Assembly: GCA_004558535.1 (NCBI GenBank)
Contig: SFCP01000037.1
Location: 1 to 33,102, forward strand
From: Bacteroidales bacterium
GTDB lineage: Bacteria; Bacteroidota; Bacteroidia; Bacteroidales; Bacteroidaceae
DNA length: 33,102 nt
Direction: 5' to 3'
Shown: in pieces, positions 1 to 9,058 of the stretch
Layout: the number at the start of each line of letters is the position of its first letter
Numbering within the stretch: position 1 is the first letter of the stretch
Position numbers and translations under genes: made by a program
The notes under the pieces: model-generated
Seen by the model: the letters and a program-made list of their open reading frames with translations, nothing else
Told to the model about the DNA's origin: nothing
Database searches by the model: none

Positions 1-24
1 ACTCCTGCGTGAGGAGTTCTTCTG

Positions 25-97
25 TGGTGCCACCAGGAATCGAACCGGGGACACAAGGATTTTCAGTCCTTTGCTCTACCAACTGAGCTATGGCACC
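25..97 (-). tRNA. tRNA-Phe (GAA)
   Basis: On the minus strand the sequence folds into a standard cloverleaf. The acceptor stem is GGTGCCA paired with TGGCACC, followed by discriminator A at position 25. The D arm contains AGCTCAGTTGGTAGAGC and the T arm contains GGTTCGATTCC. The seven-base anticodon loop is CTGAAAA, giving anticodon GAA (plus-strand positions 62-64), which reads Phe codons. The 3' CCA is not encoded. A good Bacteroidetes promoter lies just upstream. Confidence 0.97.
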
Positions 98-116
98 TTG
101 GGCGTTTTTGCGAGTG

Positions 117-147
117 CAAAAGTACGATTTATTTTGGAACGGACAAA
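117..147 (-). promoter_or_regulatory. Promoter of tRNA-Phe
   Basis: Read on the minus strand there is a -33 TTTG (144-147), a 19-base spacer, and a -7 TACTTTTG (117-124) matching TAnnTTTG. It sits about 20 bases upstream of the tRNA 5' end, as expected for a stable-RNA promoter in Bacteroidetes. Confidence 0.75.
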
Positions 148-566
148 AGAATGATGCGTTTTTTATAAGAAGCATGACGAAAATAGCCTGAAAAAGCAGC
201 TGAAATCGGCTGTTTGATTGCTTTGTTTGAGATTTATGGCTCACGAAACGGTCATGTGGTACTTCTCTTGGCGCAAGGGTATCAGCTGTGCGGGATGAGA
301 GATAAGTCAGGTGGTTTGGCGGCCCTGTTGGGGATTATTCCCTACTTACTGCTTACTATGATTTGCAATTCGCAGGACATTGAAAGACATTTTGACAACT
401 ATTCCCAAAAATCGGCAGAGGACCACGGGTTTTTATATACTTTTGCATTTGGATTATTCTTAGGTATTACGGGAAAGCCTGATAGGGTGTTGTCAGCAGA
501 TTCCGAGGAAAGGATGTTTGGACAGGCCGTTCAGGGCAGTTTCCCACTAATAAGCAGTAACGAAGT
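148..566. other. Intergenic region before the SulP gene
   Basis: No convincing gene is seen. An open frame from 214 to 570 on the plus strand gives a protein without recognisable features and merely runs into the SulP start. A -7-like TACTTTTG lies at 438-445 on the plus strand, but no TTTG sits at the right distance upstream, so it is only a weak candidate for the SulP promoter. Confidence 0.5.
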
Positions 567-2244
567 ATGATGAGTAAGCACTTCACACCGCGCCTGTTCA
601 GCGAGCTTCGCCATTATTCCAAGGAGAAGTTTGCCGCAGACGCCATGGCCGGCTTGATTGTCGGCATTGTAGCGTTGCCTTTGGCGATTGCCTTTGGTAT
701 TGCATCGGGTGTCTCGCCCTCACAGGGTATTCTGACCGCCATCATCGGTGGTTTCTTGGTTTCCGCGTTGGGTGGAAGCCGTGTACAGATAGGTGGTCCC
801 ACAGGCGCATTTATCGTAATCATTTTCGGCATCGTCAGCAACCCAGCCTTGGGACTTTCGGGGCTGATGGTGGCCACGATGTTGGCGGGACTTTTCTTGA
901 TATTGTTGGGCGTATGTCGGCTTGGCACGATCATCAAGTTTATCCCTTATCCGATTGTCGTGGGCTTCACCAGCGGTATTGCCGTGACCATCTTTACTAC
1001 GCAGATCAAGGACCTGTTTGGTCTGCAGATAGAGGGGGCTCTGCCTGGCGACTTCCTGTCGAAATGGGCAGTGTATGCGCAGCATTTTCTCACCTTGGAT
1101 TGGGTGACTACGGCAGTGGGACTGCTCAGTGTGTTGGTGATTGTCCTTACGCCCAAGGTTTCCAAGAAAATCCCCGGCTCGCTGGTAGCGATTATCCTGA
1201 TGACGGTAGGTGTTTACTTTCTCAACAAATACACAAGTTATCATGTGAATACCATTTATGACCAGTTCGGTGAAATCAAGGCTGAAATTCCTGCTTTGAC
1301 CATGCCCGACTTGAGCTGGGAGAACGTGAAGGGGCTCTTCCCCACAGCCATGGTAATCGCCGTACTCGGTGCCATCGAGAGTTTGCTCAGTGCCACGGTG
1401 GCTGACGGTGTGTGCGGCGACCATCACAACAGCAATCAGGAGTTGATTGGTCAGGGCGTGGCCAACCTCTGCACGCCTTTGTTCGGTGGTATTCCCTGTA
1501 CGGGTGCCATTGCGCGCACCATGACCAATATCAACAATGGCGGCCGCACCCCGGTGGCCGGCTTGATCCACGCTGCCGTGCTCTTGGTAATTTTCCTTGT
1601 GCTGTATCCCCATGGCCTGCTTGGCGGGTGTGTTGGTCATCGTTGCCTACAATATGAGTGGCTGGCGCACTTTCCTGCAACTGATGAAGAACCCCAAGAG
1701 CGACATTATCGTCCTTTTCATCACTTTCTTCCTGACTGTCATCTTCGATTTGACCATTGCCATCGAGGTAGGTCTGCTCATCGCCTGTCTGCTCTTTATG
1801 CGCCGTATGGCTGAGACCACGCAGATCAAAGTCATTGCCGATGAAATCGACCCGAACGACGAGAGCGATGTACAGTTGCACGACGAGGAGCACCTGATTA
1901 TCCCCGAGGGTGTAGAGGTCTACGAGATTAATGGTCCGTACTTCTTCGGCATCGCCAATAAGTTCGAGGAACTGATGGCCAACATGGACAACCATCCCTA
2001 TGTCCGCGTGATACGTATGCGCCGTGTGCCGTTTATCGACTCCACCGGTATACATAACCTGCAGAACCTTTGCGAAATGAGTCATCGCGAGGGCACGCAC
2101 ATCGTTCTTTCCGGTGTCACGCCCAATGTATATGCTGTACTGGAGCACGCCGGCTTCTGTCATTTGCTGGGCAAGGACCACATTTGTCCGAACATCAACG
2201 TGGCGCTTGATCGCGCTGCCGCGATAGTGCGCCGCAGGCATTGA
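567..2244 (+). pseudogene. SulP family inorganic anion transporter, frame broken by a short deletion
   Basis: SulP proteins move sulfate, bicarbonate or related anions across the inner membrane and end in a cytoplasmic STAS domain. The first part (567 to about 1604) carries the N-terminal motif region (AGLIVGIVALPLAIAFGIA) and the run of membrane helices through GGRTPVAGLIHAAVLLVIFLVL. The second part (from 1606, another frame) resumes at IPMACLAGVLVIVAYNMSGW and continues through the last helices and a STAS domain with the conserved DSTG motif, ending at 2244. Family members have about six more residues (pattern xPLAxY) between these halves. Here only one base separates the Leu codon at 1602-1604 from the Ile codon at 1606, as if about 17 bases were lost. 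Neither half alone should form a transporter. It could be a true null allele or an assembly error. The start is ATG at 567 or 570. Confidence 0.88.
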
Positions 2245-2278
2245 CAGGTATACAATAAGCCTGTATGATGATACAACG

Positions 2279-2316
2279 AAGCGGGCAGACCTCGACACAT
2301 GGAGGTCTGCCCGCTT
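2279..2316. terminator. Hairpin between the convergent SulP and exonuclease genes
   Basis: A perfect 15-bp stem (AAGCGGGCAGACCTC with its reverse complement) encloses an 8-base loop, GACACATG (2294-2301). It lies between two convergent genes, 35 bases after the SulP stop and 70 bases from the exonuclease stop. There is no long T run on either side, so it may work as a bidirectional stop or an mRNA 3' end stabiliser. Confidence 0.7.
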
Positions 2317-2385
2317 GGATTTATTGCGGAGGATGGCGACGGGCTCACCCTGCAGTGTCGTCCTACGGAGCGGTTGTTTCTGAGG

Positions 2386-2874
2386 TCATAGGATTTCCAG
2401 AGCGATGGCGGCACAAGCCTCTGCATCGGCCAAGGCGTGGTGATGATTGGTCAGGTCATAACCGCATCGGGCGGCTATGGTGTCGAGGTTGTGACGCCCC
2501 TCGGGCCATACTTTGCGAGATGCCACACAGGTGCAGTGGAACTTGTAGTCGGGATAGTCCATCTGGTAGACCCGAAAGGCGGCTTTGAGGCAGCTCTCGT
2601 CAAAAGCCTTGTTGTGGGCGACCAAGGGAAGTCCCTCGATGAGGGGCTCTATTTGCTTCCACACCGTCGGAAATATGGGCGCCTCCTCGGTATCTGCGGC
2701 GCAAAGGCCATGTACTCGGCTGCACCAGTAGTTGTAGTAGGCCGGTTCGGGCTTGATGAGTGAGTAATACTTGTCCACAATCCTCCCCTCCCGCACAATC
2801 ACGACACCGATGGAGCAAATCGAGCTACGTTCGCCGTTGGCAGTTTCAAAATCTATGGCTGCGAAATCTTGCAT
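2386..2874 (-). CDS. DnaQ-like 3'-5' exonuclease (DEDDh family)
   Basis: A 162-residue single-domain exonuclease. The three Exo motifs are visible: D8-F-E10 near the N-terminus (ExoI), AHNKAFD with D92 (ExoII), and HHALAD with H145 and D150 (ExoIII). Together these give the two-metal DEDDh active site that removes nucleotides from 3' ends. It resembles the stand-alone epsilon-like proteins of Bacteroidetes that are not part of PolIII. No BRCT or helicase domain follows. Its partner cannot be told from the context: SulP is convergent on one side and CstA lies upstream on the same strand, 208 bases away. Confidence 0.93.
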   Translation of the reverse strand: MQDFAAIDFETANGERSSICSIGVVIVREGRIVDKYYSLIKPEPAYYNYWCSRVHGLCAADTEEAPIFPTVWKQIEPLIEGLPLVAHNKAFDESCLKAAFRVYQMDYPDYKFHCTCVASRKVWPEGRHNLDTIAARCGYDLTNHHHALADAEACAAIALEIL

Positions 2875-3082
2875 ATGGGGGTTGCCTATATATATCGGTA
2901 CGGCAGGTTCGCTGAGCAGCCGGCGTCCTCTGTATCATGTCTTGGAGTTATCTTTCTCCCCAAGATCTATGGACAGGGGTCGAGGCCGCTTTGTGATTGT
3001 AGATAGTTGTTTCGGGCAATGGAAATGCTATTTTTGGGCAAGCGTAGGCCCTGCTTTCTCGCGGCGAGACGTATGGCATGGG

Positions 3083-4564
3083 CTACTTCCTGTCAAAGTC
3101 TATCCCCTCTTGCATCCATTTCCTCCGAGCCCACAGGAAAGCAATGCCGGCGGCCAGCGTGCAGAGACCGCCCGCTGTGTAGCCCGCTGTGGCAGGCAGG
3201 CCGAGCATTTGGTGGGAGACGAAGAAGTAGGTGCAGCATACGTCCGTCATGAAGAGTGCAGGGAGCAGCGTAAACCAGTAGGCAGTGTGGCGGCGCACCA
3301 GGTAGGCTGTGGCTGTCCACAGTGCAAATACGGCCAACGTCTGGTTCGCCCAGCCGAAGTACTGCCATATAATATTGAAGCCGCTCGGATTGTCCACTTG
3401 CCAAAGGAGCAGGGCGATGGAAGCCGCAAACATGGGCAGGCAGACAATCAGCCGGTTGCGGATTTTTTGTTGCGGCAGTTTCACCGCGTCTGCTATCAGC
3501 AGGCGCGCACTGCGGAAGGCCGTGTCGCCACTGGTGATGGGGGCGGCTACCACGCCCAATATGGCCAGCAGACCACCCAGCCAGCCCAGCCAATCCGTGC
3601 AAACCAACTGCACCACGGCTGGTGCGGCTGTGGCAAATCCTTTGTTGCCTGCGCCGCAGATGGCTTCATAGCCCGGCGCCGGACTGTCATAGAAGAAATA
3701 CATGGCCACAGTGGCCCATACCAGGGCTACGATGCCCTCGGTAATCATGGCGCCATAGAAAATCGGGCGTCCCTGTCGCTCGTTGGTCAGGCAGCGGGCC
3801 ATCAGCGGGCTTTGTGTGGCGTGGAAACCGCTCAGTGCGCCGCAGGCAATGGTGATGAACAGGCAGGGGAAGATGTTGTCCGTCCAACTGGGGTCCACTT
3901 GCGGTGCGCGGTTGCCCAGTCCGTCCCACAGCTCGGGCAGGGTGGGCCATTTCAGCAGCAGCACGACCATCAGCGCCGCGGCCATGAATAGCAGCGAACT
4001 GGCAAAGAGGGGATATACCCGGCCGATAATCTTGTCGATGGGCAGCATGGTGGCCAGCACATAGTAGGCAAAGATGGCCAGCACCCACACCGTGGTGTTG
4101 CTACACATGCCGCCCAGGATCAGGGCGGGACTGTAGACGAATACCACGCCCACCATCAGCAGCAGGAACAGGCTGAAGGCCAGCATGGCCCGCCAAATGC
4201 TGCGTCCCAGGTACTTGCCCACCAAATCGGGCAGCCCGGCTCCGTCGTGCCGCAGGGAAAGCATGCCCACCATGTAGTCGTGCACACTGCCGGCAAAGAT
4301 GCAGCCCAGCACTATCCACAGGTAGGCCGATGGTCCGAACTTCGCTCCCATGATGGCGCCGAAGATGGGGCCTGTGCCGGCGATGTTGAGAAACTGAATC
4401 ATGAAAACTTTCCACGAGGGCAGAGCGATAAAGTCCACGCCGTCGGGATGGGCCACTGCGGGCGTGATGCGCAGGGCTTCGGGGCGGAAAACGCTTTCCA
4501 CGAAGCGGCCATACAGCCAATAGCCCAGCACAAGGGCTACCAAAGAAAGTAGGAACGAAAACAT
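3083..4564 (-). CDS. cstA: Carbon starvation protein CstA family transporter
   Basis: A 493-residue polytopic inner-membrane protein. The N-terminal family signature is clear (FNIAGTGPIFGAIMGAKFGP, then GSVHDYMVGMLSLRHDG), and many hydrophobic helices continue to the C-terminus. In Escherichia coli relatives CstA and BtsT take up peptides and pyruvate during carbon limitation, so the substrate here is probably a small carboxylate or peptide, but this is inferred. The length is usual for the shorter Bacteroidetes form. It starts 37 bases after the acyltransferase stop on the same strand, so the two may be co-transcribed. No BtsSR-type regulator is nearby. Confidence 0.95.
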   Translation of the reverse strand: MFSFLLSLVALVLGYWLYGRFVESVFRPEALRITPAVAHPDGVDFIALPSWKVFMIQFLNIAGTGPIFGAIMGAKFGPSAYLWIVLGCIFAGSVHDYMVGMLSLRHDGAGLPDLVGKYLGRSIWRAMLAFSLFLLLMVGVVFVYSPALILGGMCSNTTVWVLAIFAYYVLATMLPIDKIIGRVYPLFASSLLFMAAALMVVLLLKWPTLPELWDGLGNRAPQVDPSWTDNIFPCLFITIACGALSGFHATQSPLMARCLTNERQGRPIFYGAMITEGIVALVWATVAMYFFYDSPAPGYEAICGAGNKGFATAAPAVVQLVCTDWLGWLGGLLAILGVVAAPITSGDTAFRSARLLIADAVKLPQQKIRNRLIVCLPMFAASIALLLWQVDNPSGFNIIWQYFGWANQTLAVFALWTATAYLVRRHTAYWFTLLPALFMTDVCCTYFFVSHQMLGLPATAGYTAGGLCTLAAGIAFLWARRKWMQEGIDFDRK

Positions 4565-4601
4565 ATGCGTTTGGATGTAAACTTCTTGCGGGAGCAGATC
4601 G

Positions 4602-5555
4602 CTATGTCAGCAGGCTCTTGCGTCCGAAAAGCAGGGGCGACAGGCGCAGCATGTCGCAGGCGCGACATACCAGCAGGCTGCCCGCTGTGCAGATAGCCAG
4701 CGAAACCACCAGAAAAAGCAGGCGGGTGGGGTCGAAGCCAAAGAGAGGAACCAGCACCTTGCAGCAGATGGTGAAGAGGGGCGAGAAAATGTAAAGGGGC
4801 AACGTGTTTCGCCCCAGAAAAAGCATGCCGTGGCGCAACTTCCCCTTGACAAAAGGAAACAACCATAGCAGCAGGCTGATGACCAGCCCCACAATCATCA
4901 CGCCGCCTAAGCTGCTGCGATCGAAGTGCTCGGGATGCAGGCATAGCAGTGCCAGGGGGAGCACGGCCCAGCCTGTGGCCCGGAATAATGTGGTGAACGG
5001 ACAGCGAGTGGTCCGGATGGCCACGCCTGCCAGGAAATACATGGCACAGGGAAACGACACCAGGCCCAATACCGACAGCCCATAGAGGGCTACGGCCGTC
5101 AGTATGAGCCGCGGCAGCGTCCTTAGGCGCAGGTAGCGGCATGCCACGTAACTCAGACTGCCACACAGCATCAGCGTGTGCAGGTACCAATAGGGCCCCA
5201 GCGGATGTAGTACCATCTTGTCCGCAAAGACGAGCGGCGTCAGGTTGTCCACGTGGTCGCGGATAGGCAGTATGGCCGCCATGAGTATGTAGCCGCTTTC
5301 CATGATCAGGTAGGGGAGCAGCAGGCCCCGCATGGAGCGGAAGAAGCGGCCCGGCTCTTTCTCCAGATTCAGCAGGTAGCCCGAAATCAGCAGGAACCCC
5401 GGCATGTGAAACGTATACACGAAGCTCTTCAGCCGCGGGTAGCCGTCACCGAAGTAGACCAGGTGGAAGGCAATCATCAGCAGAATGAATACGGCCCGCA
5501 GGAAATCCAGTTCCTCCGTGCGTGGCTTCGGGGACAAAGGGCTGACAGTCTGCAT
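4602..5555 (-). CDS. Acyltransferase family 3 membrane protein
   Basis: A 317-residue protein with about ten hydrophobic helices. It opens with EELDFLRAVFILLMIAFHLVYFGDGY, where the conserved R and H typical of acyltransferase 3 (OafA/WecH-like) enzymes are in place, followed by FHMPGFLLISGYL. Such enzymes transfer acetyl or other acyl groups to sugars of surface polysaccharides at the inner membrane. The Bacteroidetes proteins of this short type are usually genomic singletons, and no polysaccharide locus is next to it. The acceptor is unknown. It lies upstream of cstA on the same strand. Confidence 0.9.
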   Translation of the reverse strand: MQTVSPLSPKPRTEELDFLRAVFILLMIAFHLVYFGDGYPRLKSFVYTFHMPGFLLISGYLLNLEKEPGRFFRSMRGLLLPYLIMESGYILMAAILPIRDHVDNLTPLVFADKMVLHPLGPYWYLHTLMLCGSLSYVACRYLRLRTLPRLILTAVALYGLSVLGLVSFPCAMYFLAGVAIRTTRCPFTTLFRATGWAVLPLALLCLHPEHFDRSSLGGVMIVGLVISLLLWLFPFVKGKLRHGMLFLGRNTLPLYIFSPLFTICCKVLVPLFGFDPTRLLFLVVSLAICTAGSLLVCRACDMLRLSPLLFGRKSLLT

Positions 5556-5622
5556 ATCGTGGCTTGTGAGGTGGCTAAGCTATGAGCAAATTGGGACGTC
5601 CGGACTTTGGGTGCGTTTTGGA

Positions 5623-6279
5623 TTATTCCTCCAGGTAGACAAACAGCTGCATGAGCGAGGCTTCATCCGTCCAGCTCCAATAGTGGTCGTTCATGAGCCG
5701 CTTGAAGGCCTTTTTCATTTCCGGTTTCACGTACTTCTTGAAGTTGCTTTCGTTGGCCGGTATGATTTTCCCTTGGATGGAGAAATAGTACTTGTTTTGC
5801 AGGGGATAGCCGTAGTCCTCTTCCCACTTTTGGCTGTCGCTGTCGATTTCCAGAAACATACCCATGTCCGACAGGTCCAGGTAGGGCAGGTTCTCGCCCC
5901 CGGTCACTTCGGCCGAATACTTGTCCATGTCGATGGTCGTCACGCGCAGCAGGTAATTGTAGCCCTTTTGTGCCACCACGCGTCCCATCTGTTCCGACGA
6001 AACCTTCATGTACTTTACCGAATCAAACTCTACGCCCAGCACCCTGTCGATGTTGGCTTGCATCACTTGCCCATCCTGCACGAAGAGCAGGGCACTGTTT
6101 TTCAGGAAGATGTTGGCGCGTGCCTTGACCGAGCGGCCAAAGGGTTGCAGGACCTTGGCGTCCATAAATTCAGGGAAGGCCAAGGGTATGCTGGAGCGTT
6201 GCACCGTTTTTTGCTGTTGTGCCGCCATCGGGCAGAGTGCTGTCAGGAGCAGTAACAATGTCAGGATAGTACGTTTCAT
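5623..6279 (-). CDS. Secreted protein of unknown function
   Basis: 218 residues. The first 20 or so form a signal peptide (KR, then a long leucine-rich core, then PMAAQ, with likely cleavage around AAQ). The mature part mixes short beta-type stretches with a basic helix near the C-terminus (KPEMKKAFKRLMNDHYW). No catalytic motif or cysteine pattern was recognised, and it has no lipobox. It is probably periplasmic and specific to Bacteroidales. It is monocistronic or first in an operon with the acyltransferase 67 bases downstream. A -7 promoter element lies 57 bases upstream of its ATG. Confidence 0.8.
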   Translation of the reverse strand: MKRTILTLLLLLTALCPMAAQQQKTVQRSSIPLAFPEFMDAKVLQPFGRSVKARANIFLKNSALLFVQDGQVMQANIDRVLGVEFDSVKYMKVSSEQMGRVVAQKGYNYLLRVTTIDMDKYSAEVTGGENLPYLDLSDMGMFLEIDSDSQKWEEDYGYPLQNKYYFSIQGKIIPANESNFKKYVKPEMKKAFKRLMNDHYWSWTDEASLMQLFVYLEE

Positions 6280-6335
6280 GATGATTGGGATGGATTGTGT
6301 AGCTTATGTTTGGAAATGGATGGGTATCTCTTATG

Positions 6336-6343
6336 CAAAGTTA
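6336..6343 (-). promoter_or_regulatory. -7 element upstream of the secreted protein gene
   Basis: On the minus strand TAACTTTG fits TAnnTTTG. No good TTTG is seen 19-21 bases upstream, so this is a -7-only call. It would give a leader of roughly 50 bases. Confidence 0.5.
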
Positions 6344-6400
6344 AGCAGAAACTTTGAATGGATGCCCGGCTTTCTTCCTTTTTTGGGCCGTTCGCCTCGA

Positions 6401-7492
6401 TTAGGCATGGGGCGTCTGTGTCAGGGCGTGCAGCAGTTCGCGCGCCCTCTCGATGATATCGTCGCGTCCCGTCTGCAGTGCGTCGGGGCTGAGGTCCTGT
6501 CGCACGTCCGGGTCGATTCCTTCTTCGGTCAGCCGCATTTCGGCATCGTACATCGGGCAGGCGGAGAACCGTATGGTCCAGCCGTTGGGCAACTCCGAGT
6601 TCAGCGGCAGGCCACTGCCGCCTCCGGTACGGTCGCCCAGGGTGGTCACGTTCCTTCGTCCGTGCAGGTAGGCCACAAAGGCATTTGCGGCGCTGTAGGT
6701 GCTTCGGTTGGTCAGTATGACTACCGGCTTTTGCCAGCGAAGTCCCTCGAAGGGGTCGATATAGATGGCTTCGGGGGCCGAAAAGTCCGTGTGGCCGCGC
6801 CCCGTCTTGTGGCAGACATAGCCCACCAGGCTTCGCTCGTTCAGGAACAGCGAGGCCAGGTCCTGGGCAGCTGTGAGCAGGCCGCCGCCGTTGCTGCGCA
6901 CGTCCACAATCAGCCCGTCGCACAGGCTCAGGGCACGCATCATTTCGTGCAGGTTGCCGCTGCCGAAGCCCGACTGGAACGTGGCGCAGCGCACGTAGCC
7001 GATGTTGTCGTCCAGTATGCGGTATTTCAGGCCCGAGGCCGTGGCATAGTCCTCCGTCCGCCCCAGGTAAATGCGTTCCAACGTGTCGGCGTAGTTGGCC
7101 GGGTAGTCATCAAACCACCGGCCGTAGCGTGCCACGTCGTGGGCCGCGAATATATTCACATGGCCGTCGCGCAGTTCGTAGGACATCTGTGCCAGCACCT
7201 CGAAGAGCTGACGTTCGGTCATCTCCTCGGTGATGGCTGGTGCGTATCGGCCGCGCACTTCGTCCCAATCCAGGCCGTAGGCTTCGCTCTTTTGCGGGAA
7301 GAAGCAGTATTTCTCGTCCAGTGTCTGCCAGAATGCCAGGAAATTGCCCTGCCGCGTGTCGTTGGGCAGGTCTTCGGTGACGCAGCCTGCGGGCAGCAGG
7401 AGCAAGAGCCACAGCAGGGCCGTCGTGCGCCACCATTTCAGCGCAGCAGGCGCAGCCTTCGCACGTAGCCTATCAGAAAGCAGTGGTTCCAT
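6401..7492 (-). CDS. S41 family peptidase, probable lipoprotein
   Basis: A C-terminal-processing type serine protease. The core motifs are NIGYVRCATF, LIVDVRSNGGG (carboxylate-binding strand and glycine turn) and NRSTYSAANAF, where the Ser of YSAAN is the likely nucleophile. DRTGGGSG follows, which shapes the active site. I chose the ATG at 7492 because it puts a hydrophobic helix and the cysteine of LPAGC (C37) at the N-terminus, suggesting a lipoprotein facing the periplasm or cell surface. The -3 position of this lipobox is Pro, which is atypical. A longer start at 7567 would overlap the upstream gene by 130 bases, against 55 with this choice. It is last in the DedA / DUF3316 / S41 set. 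Confidence 0.9.
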   Translation of the reverse strand: MEPLLSDRLRAKAAPAALKWWRTTALLWLLLLLPAGCVTEDLPNDTRQGNFLAFWQTLDEKYCFFPQKSEAYGLDWDEVRGRYAPAITEEMTERQLFEVLAQMSYELRDGHVNIFAAHDVARYGRWFDDYPANYADTLERIYLGRTEDYATASGLKYRILDDNIGYVRCATFQSGFGSGNLHEMMRALSLCDGLIVDVRSNGGGLLTAAQDLASLFLNERSLVGYVCHKTGRGHTDFSAPEAIYIDPFEGLRWQKPVVILTNRSTYSAANAFVAYLHGRRNVTTLGDRTGGGSGLPLNSELPNGWTIRFSACPMYDAEMRLTEEGIDPDVRQDLSPDALQTGRDDIIERARELLHALTQTPHA

Positions 7493-8253
7493 GAATGATA
7501 TTTTAGGTGGTTGACCTCGCTTTGCCGCACGTCTGCACCATAGCCCACACAGACGTTCGCGCCCCATAGCGGGATGTTCAGCAGGGCCGTCAGACGGGCC
7601 GTGGGAGCGTTGATGGGGTGCGTCAGGCAGAGGTTGTGGTCGTAGTGTCCCAGCGAGAATATTTCGTAATAGCTTTGTCCGTAGTTGGGCGAAAACCGCA
7701 CGCCCAACAGGGGTACATCGAGCTGCACTGCTGCCTGCCAGGTGTGCCTGCCCACGCGAAACGGCTGCTCACACAGGGCCGACAGGCCGATGTCGGCTGC
7801 CCAGCGTCCCTGTGCGGGGTTGTTGCCGCCGCGCATCAGGTAGGTGAAGCCCAGCGTCGTCCCGGCCATGCCGCCCAAGGCCAGCCGGGTGCCGGCCGCC
7901 GTGCGGGGGAAGTTGTAGTGCCAGGCCACGGCGGCCTCGATGCTGCCGTCCATGGCCTTGTCGTCGTCGGCGCTGCTGCGTGGCAGGGCGATGCTGCCCG
8001 CGTAGGTGCCCTGCACGCTCACCCGTCCCTTGCCCCAGTGTGCCAGTCGCTCCGAGCGGTGCAGCAGATAGAGCGAGGTGCCGCCGTATTCCACGGGCGA
8101 GAGGTAGGTATCGAGCAGGTTGGTGCGTCCCACGCCGAAGAGTTGCGTATGGCGGGTGGTGCGCAAAGAATCATCCCCGGCCTGTGTCGGAGTTTGTGCC
8201 GGGGTCGGGGATGCGGGCAGGCTGAACAGGAGCAACACCGCCAGTTTCGGCAT
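7438..8253 (-). CDS. DUF3316 domain-containing outer-membrane-type protein
   Basis: The protein has a signal peptide (MPKLAVLLLFSLPASPTPAQ) and a mature part of alternating polar and aromatic strands ending in YVRRLRLLR, as in small beta-barrels. YGGTSLYLLHRSERL and SPNYGQSYYEIFSLG fit the Bacteroidetes DUF3316 family as I recall it. The function is not known. The ATG at 8253 gives a clean signal peptide and begins 20 bases after the DedA stop; an in-frame ATG at 8310 would overlap dedA by 38 bases. The gene overlaps the S41 peptidase by 55 bases, so the two are probably translated together and may act on the same envelope process. Confidence 0.83.
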   Translation of the reverse strand: MPKLAVLLLFSLPASPTPAQTPTQAGDDSLRTTRHTQLFGVGRTNLLDTYLSPVEYGGTSLYLLHRSERLAHWGKGRVSVQGTYAGSIALPRSSADDDKAMDGSIEAAVAWHYNFPRTAAGTRLALGGMAGTTLGFTYLMRGGNNPAQGRWAADIGLSALCEQPFRVGRHTWQAAVQLDVPLLGVRFSPNYGQSYYEIFSLGHYDHNLCLTHPINAPTARLTALLNIPLWGANVCVGYGADVRQSEVNHLKYHSWNHCFLIGYVRRLRLLR

Positions 8254-8272
8254 AAGCTGCCGGAGGCTGAGG

Positions 8273-8932
8273 CTATGCAGCGTCTTTTCCGTTCTTTGTG
8301 TTCTTGCCATACTTTTTATAGATGAACCATACCAAGGCCACGGTCACGATGAAGAGTATACCCAGCCCTATCTCGTGGCTGTAGGTCTTGGCTTTCTCGG
8401 CCACGTCGGCCGCTGTCTTGACTTCGGGAAAGGCTTTGTAGATGCCGTAGCCGATAAGGGCGAGCACCGTATTCCAAGCTCCGGCGCCCAGTGTCGTATA
8501 GAGCAGGAAGGGGCCTATCTTCATGCGGGCCAATCCCGCCGGGATGGAGATTAGCTGGCGTACGGCGGGCACCAGTCGGCCGATGAGTGTCGAGGTGGCA
8601 CCATGTTGGCGGAAGTATTCCTCGGCGTGTTGCACCTTTGCCTCGCTCAGGAGGAAGAGCCGGCCGATGCGGCTGCCCGCAAAGCGGTAGATGACGGGAC
8701 GGCCCAGCCAGCGCGACAGGTAGTAGTTGACCAGCGCGCCCAGGTCGGCGCCGATGGTGGCCACCACGATGACCAGGGGCAGGCTCATCTTGTCGCCCGT
8801 GAGCGCCAGCCAGGCTGCGGGTGGTACGATAATCTCCGAGGGAAACGGGATAAAGGAGCTTTCGATAACCATGAAGACCAGTACGACCCAGTAATCAAGG
8901 TTTTCCAGGACCCATTGTATGAGTTCTTGCAT
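8273..8932 (-). CDS. DedA family membrane protein (SNARE-associated/VTT domain)
   Basis: 219 residues with several membrane helices. The family features are an acidic residue in the first helix pair (VIESSFIPFPSEIIVPPA), the amphipathic segment with GRLVPAVRQLISIPAG, and a C-terminal helix followed by a lysine-rich tail. DedA proteins are proposed undecaprenyl-phosphate or phospholipid flippases that support envelope integrity and proton motive force; which lipid is moved here is inferred. The conserved Arg residues in GRLVPAVRQ are present. It is first of a three-gene set with DUF3316 and the S41 peptidase, 126 bases after pyrE. Confidence 0.94.
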   Translation of the reverse strand: MQELIQWVLENLDYWVVLVFMVIESSFIPFPSEIIVPPAAWLALTGDKMSLPLVIVVATIGADLGALVNYYLSRWLGRPVIYRFAGSRIGRLFLLSEAKVQHAEEYFRQHGATSTLIGRLVPAVRQLISIPAGLARMKIGPFLLYTTLGAGAWNTVLALIGYGIYKAFPEVKTAADVAEKAKTYSHEIGLGILFIVTVALVWFIYKKYGKNTKNGKDAA

Positions 8933-9058
8933 GGGAGTAGGGGATTAGGGGTGAGATAAAGTGACTGCGGAAATCTGTGAGGGGACTTCCGCAGGAGTAG
9001 GGTAGGCGAGGGGTTGCTGCTGCCGGTACAACTTTTTGTTTGGCGGGCTTGGCGGCTG

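Noticed and set aside
214..570. Open frame of 118 codons before SulP
   Set aside because: No recognisable domain or convincing start context, and it ends inside the SulP start region; most likely a chance frame.
2265..2588. Frames antisense to the exonuclease and across the terminator
   Set aside because: Shadow frames of a well-supported gene.
2773..2785. DnaA-box-like TTGTCCACA
   Set aside because: A single one-mismatch box inside the exonuclease gene, with no cluster or AT-rich region.
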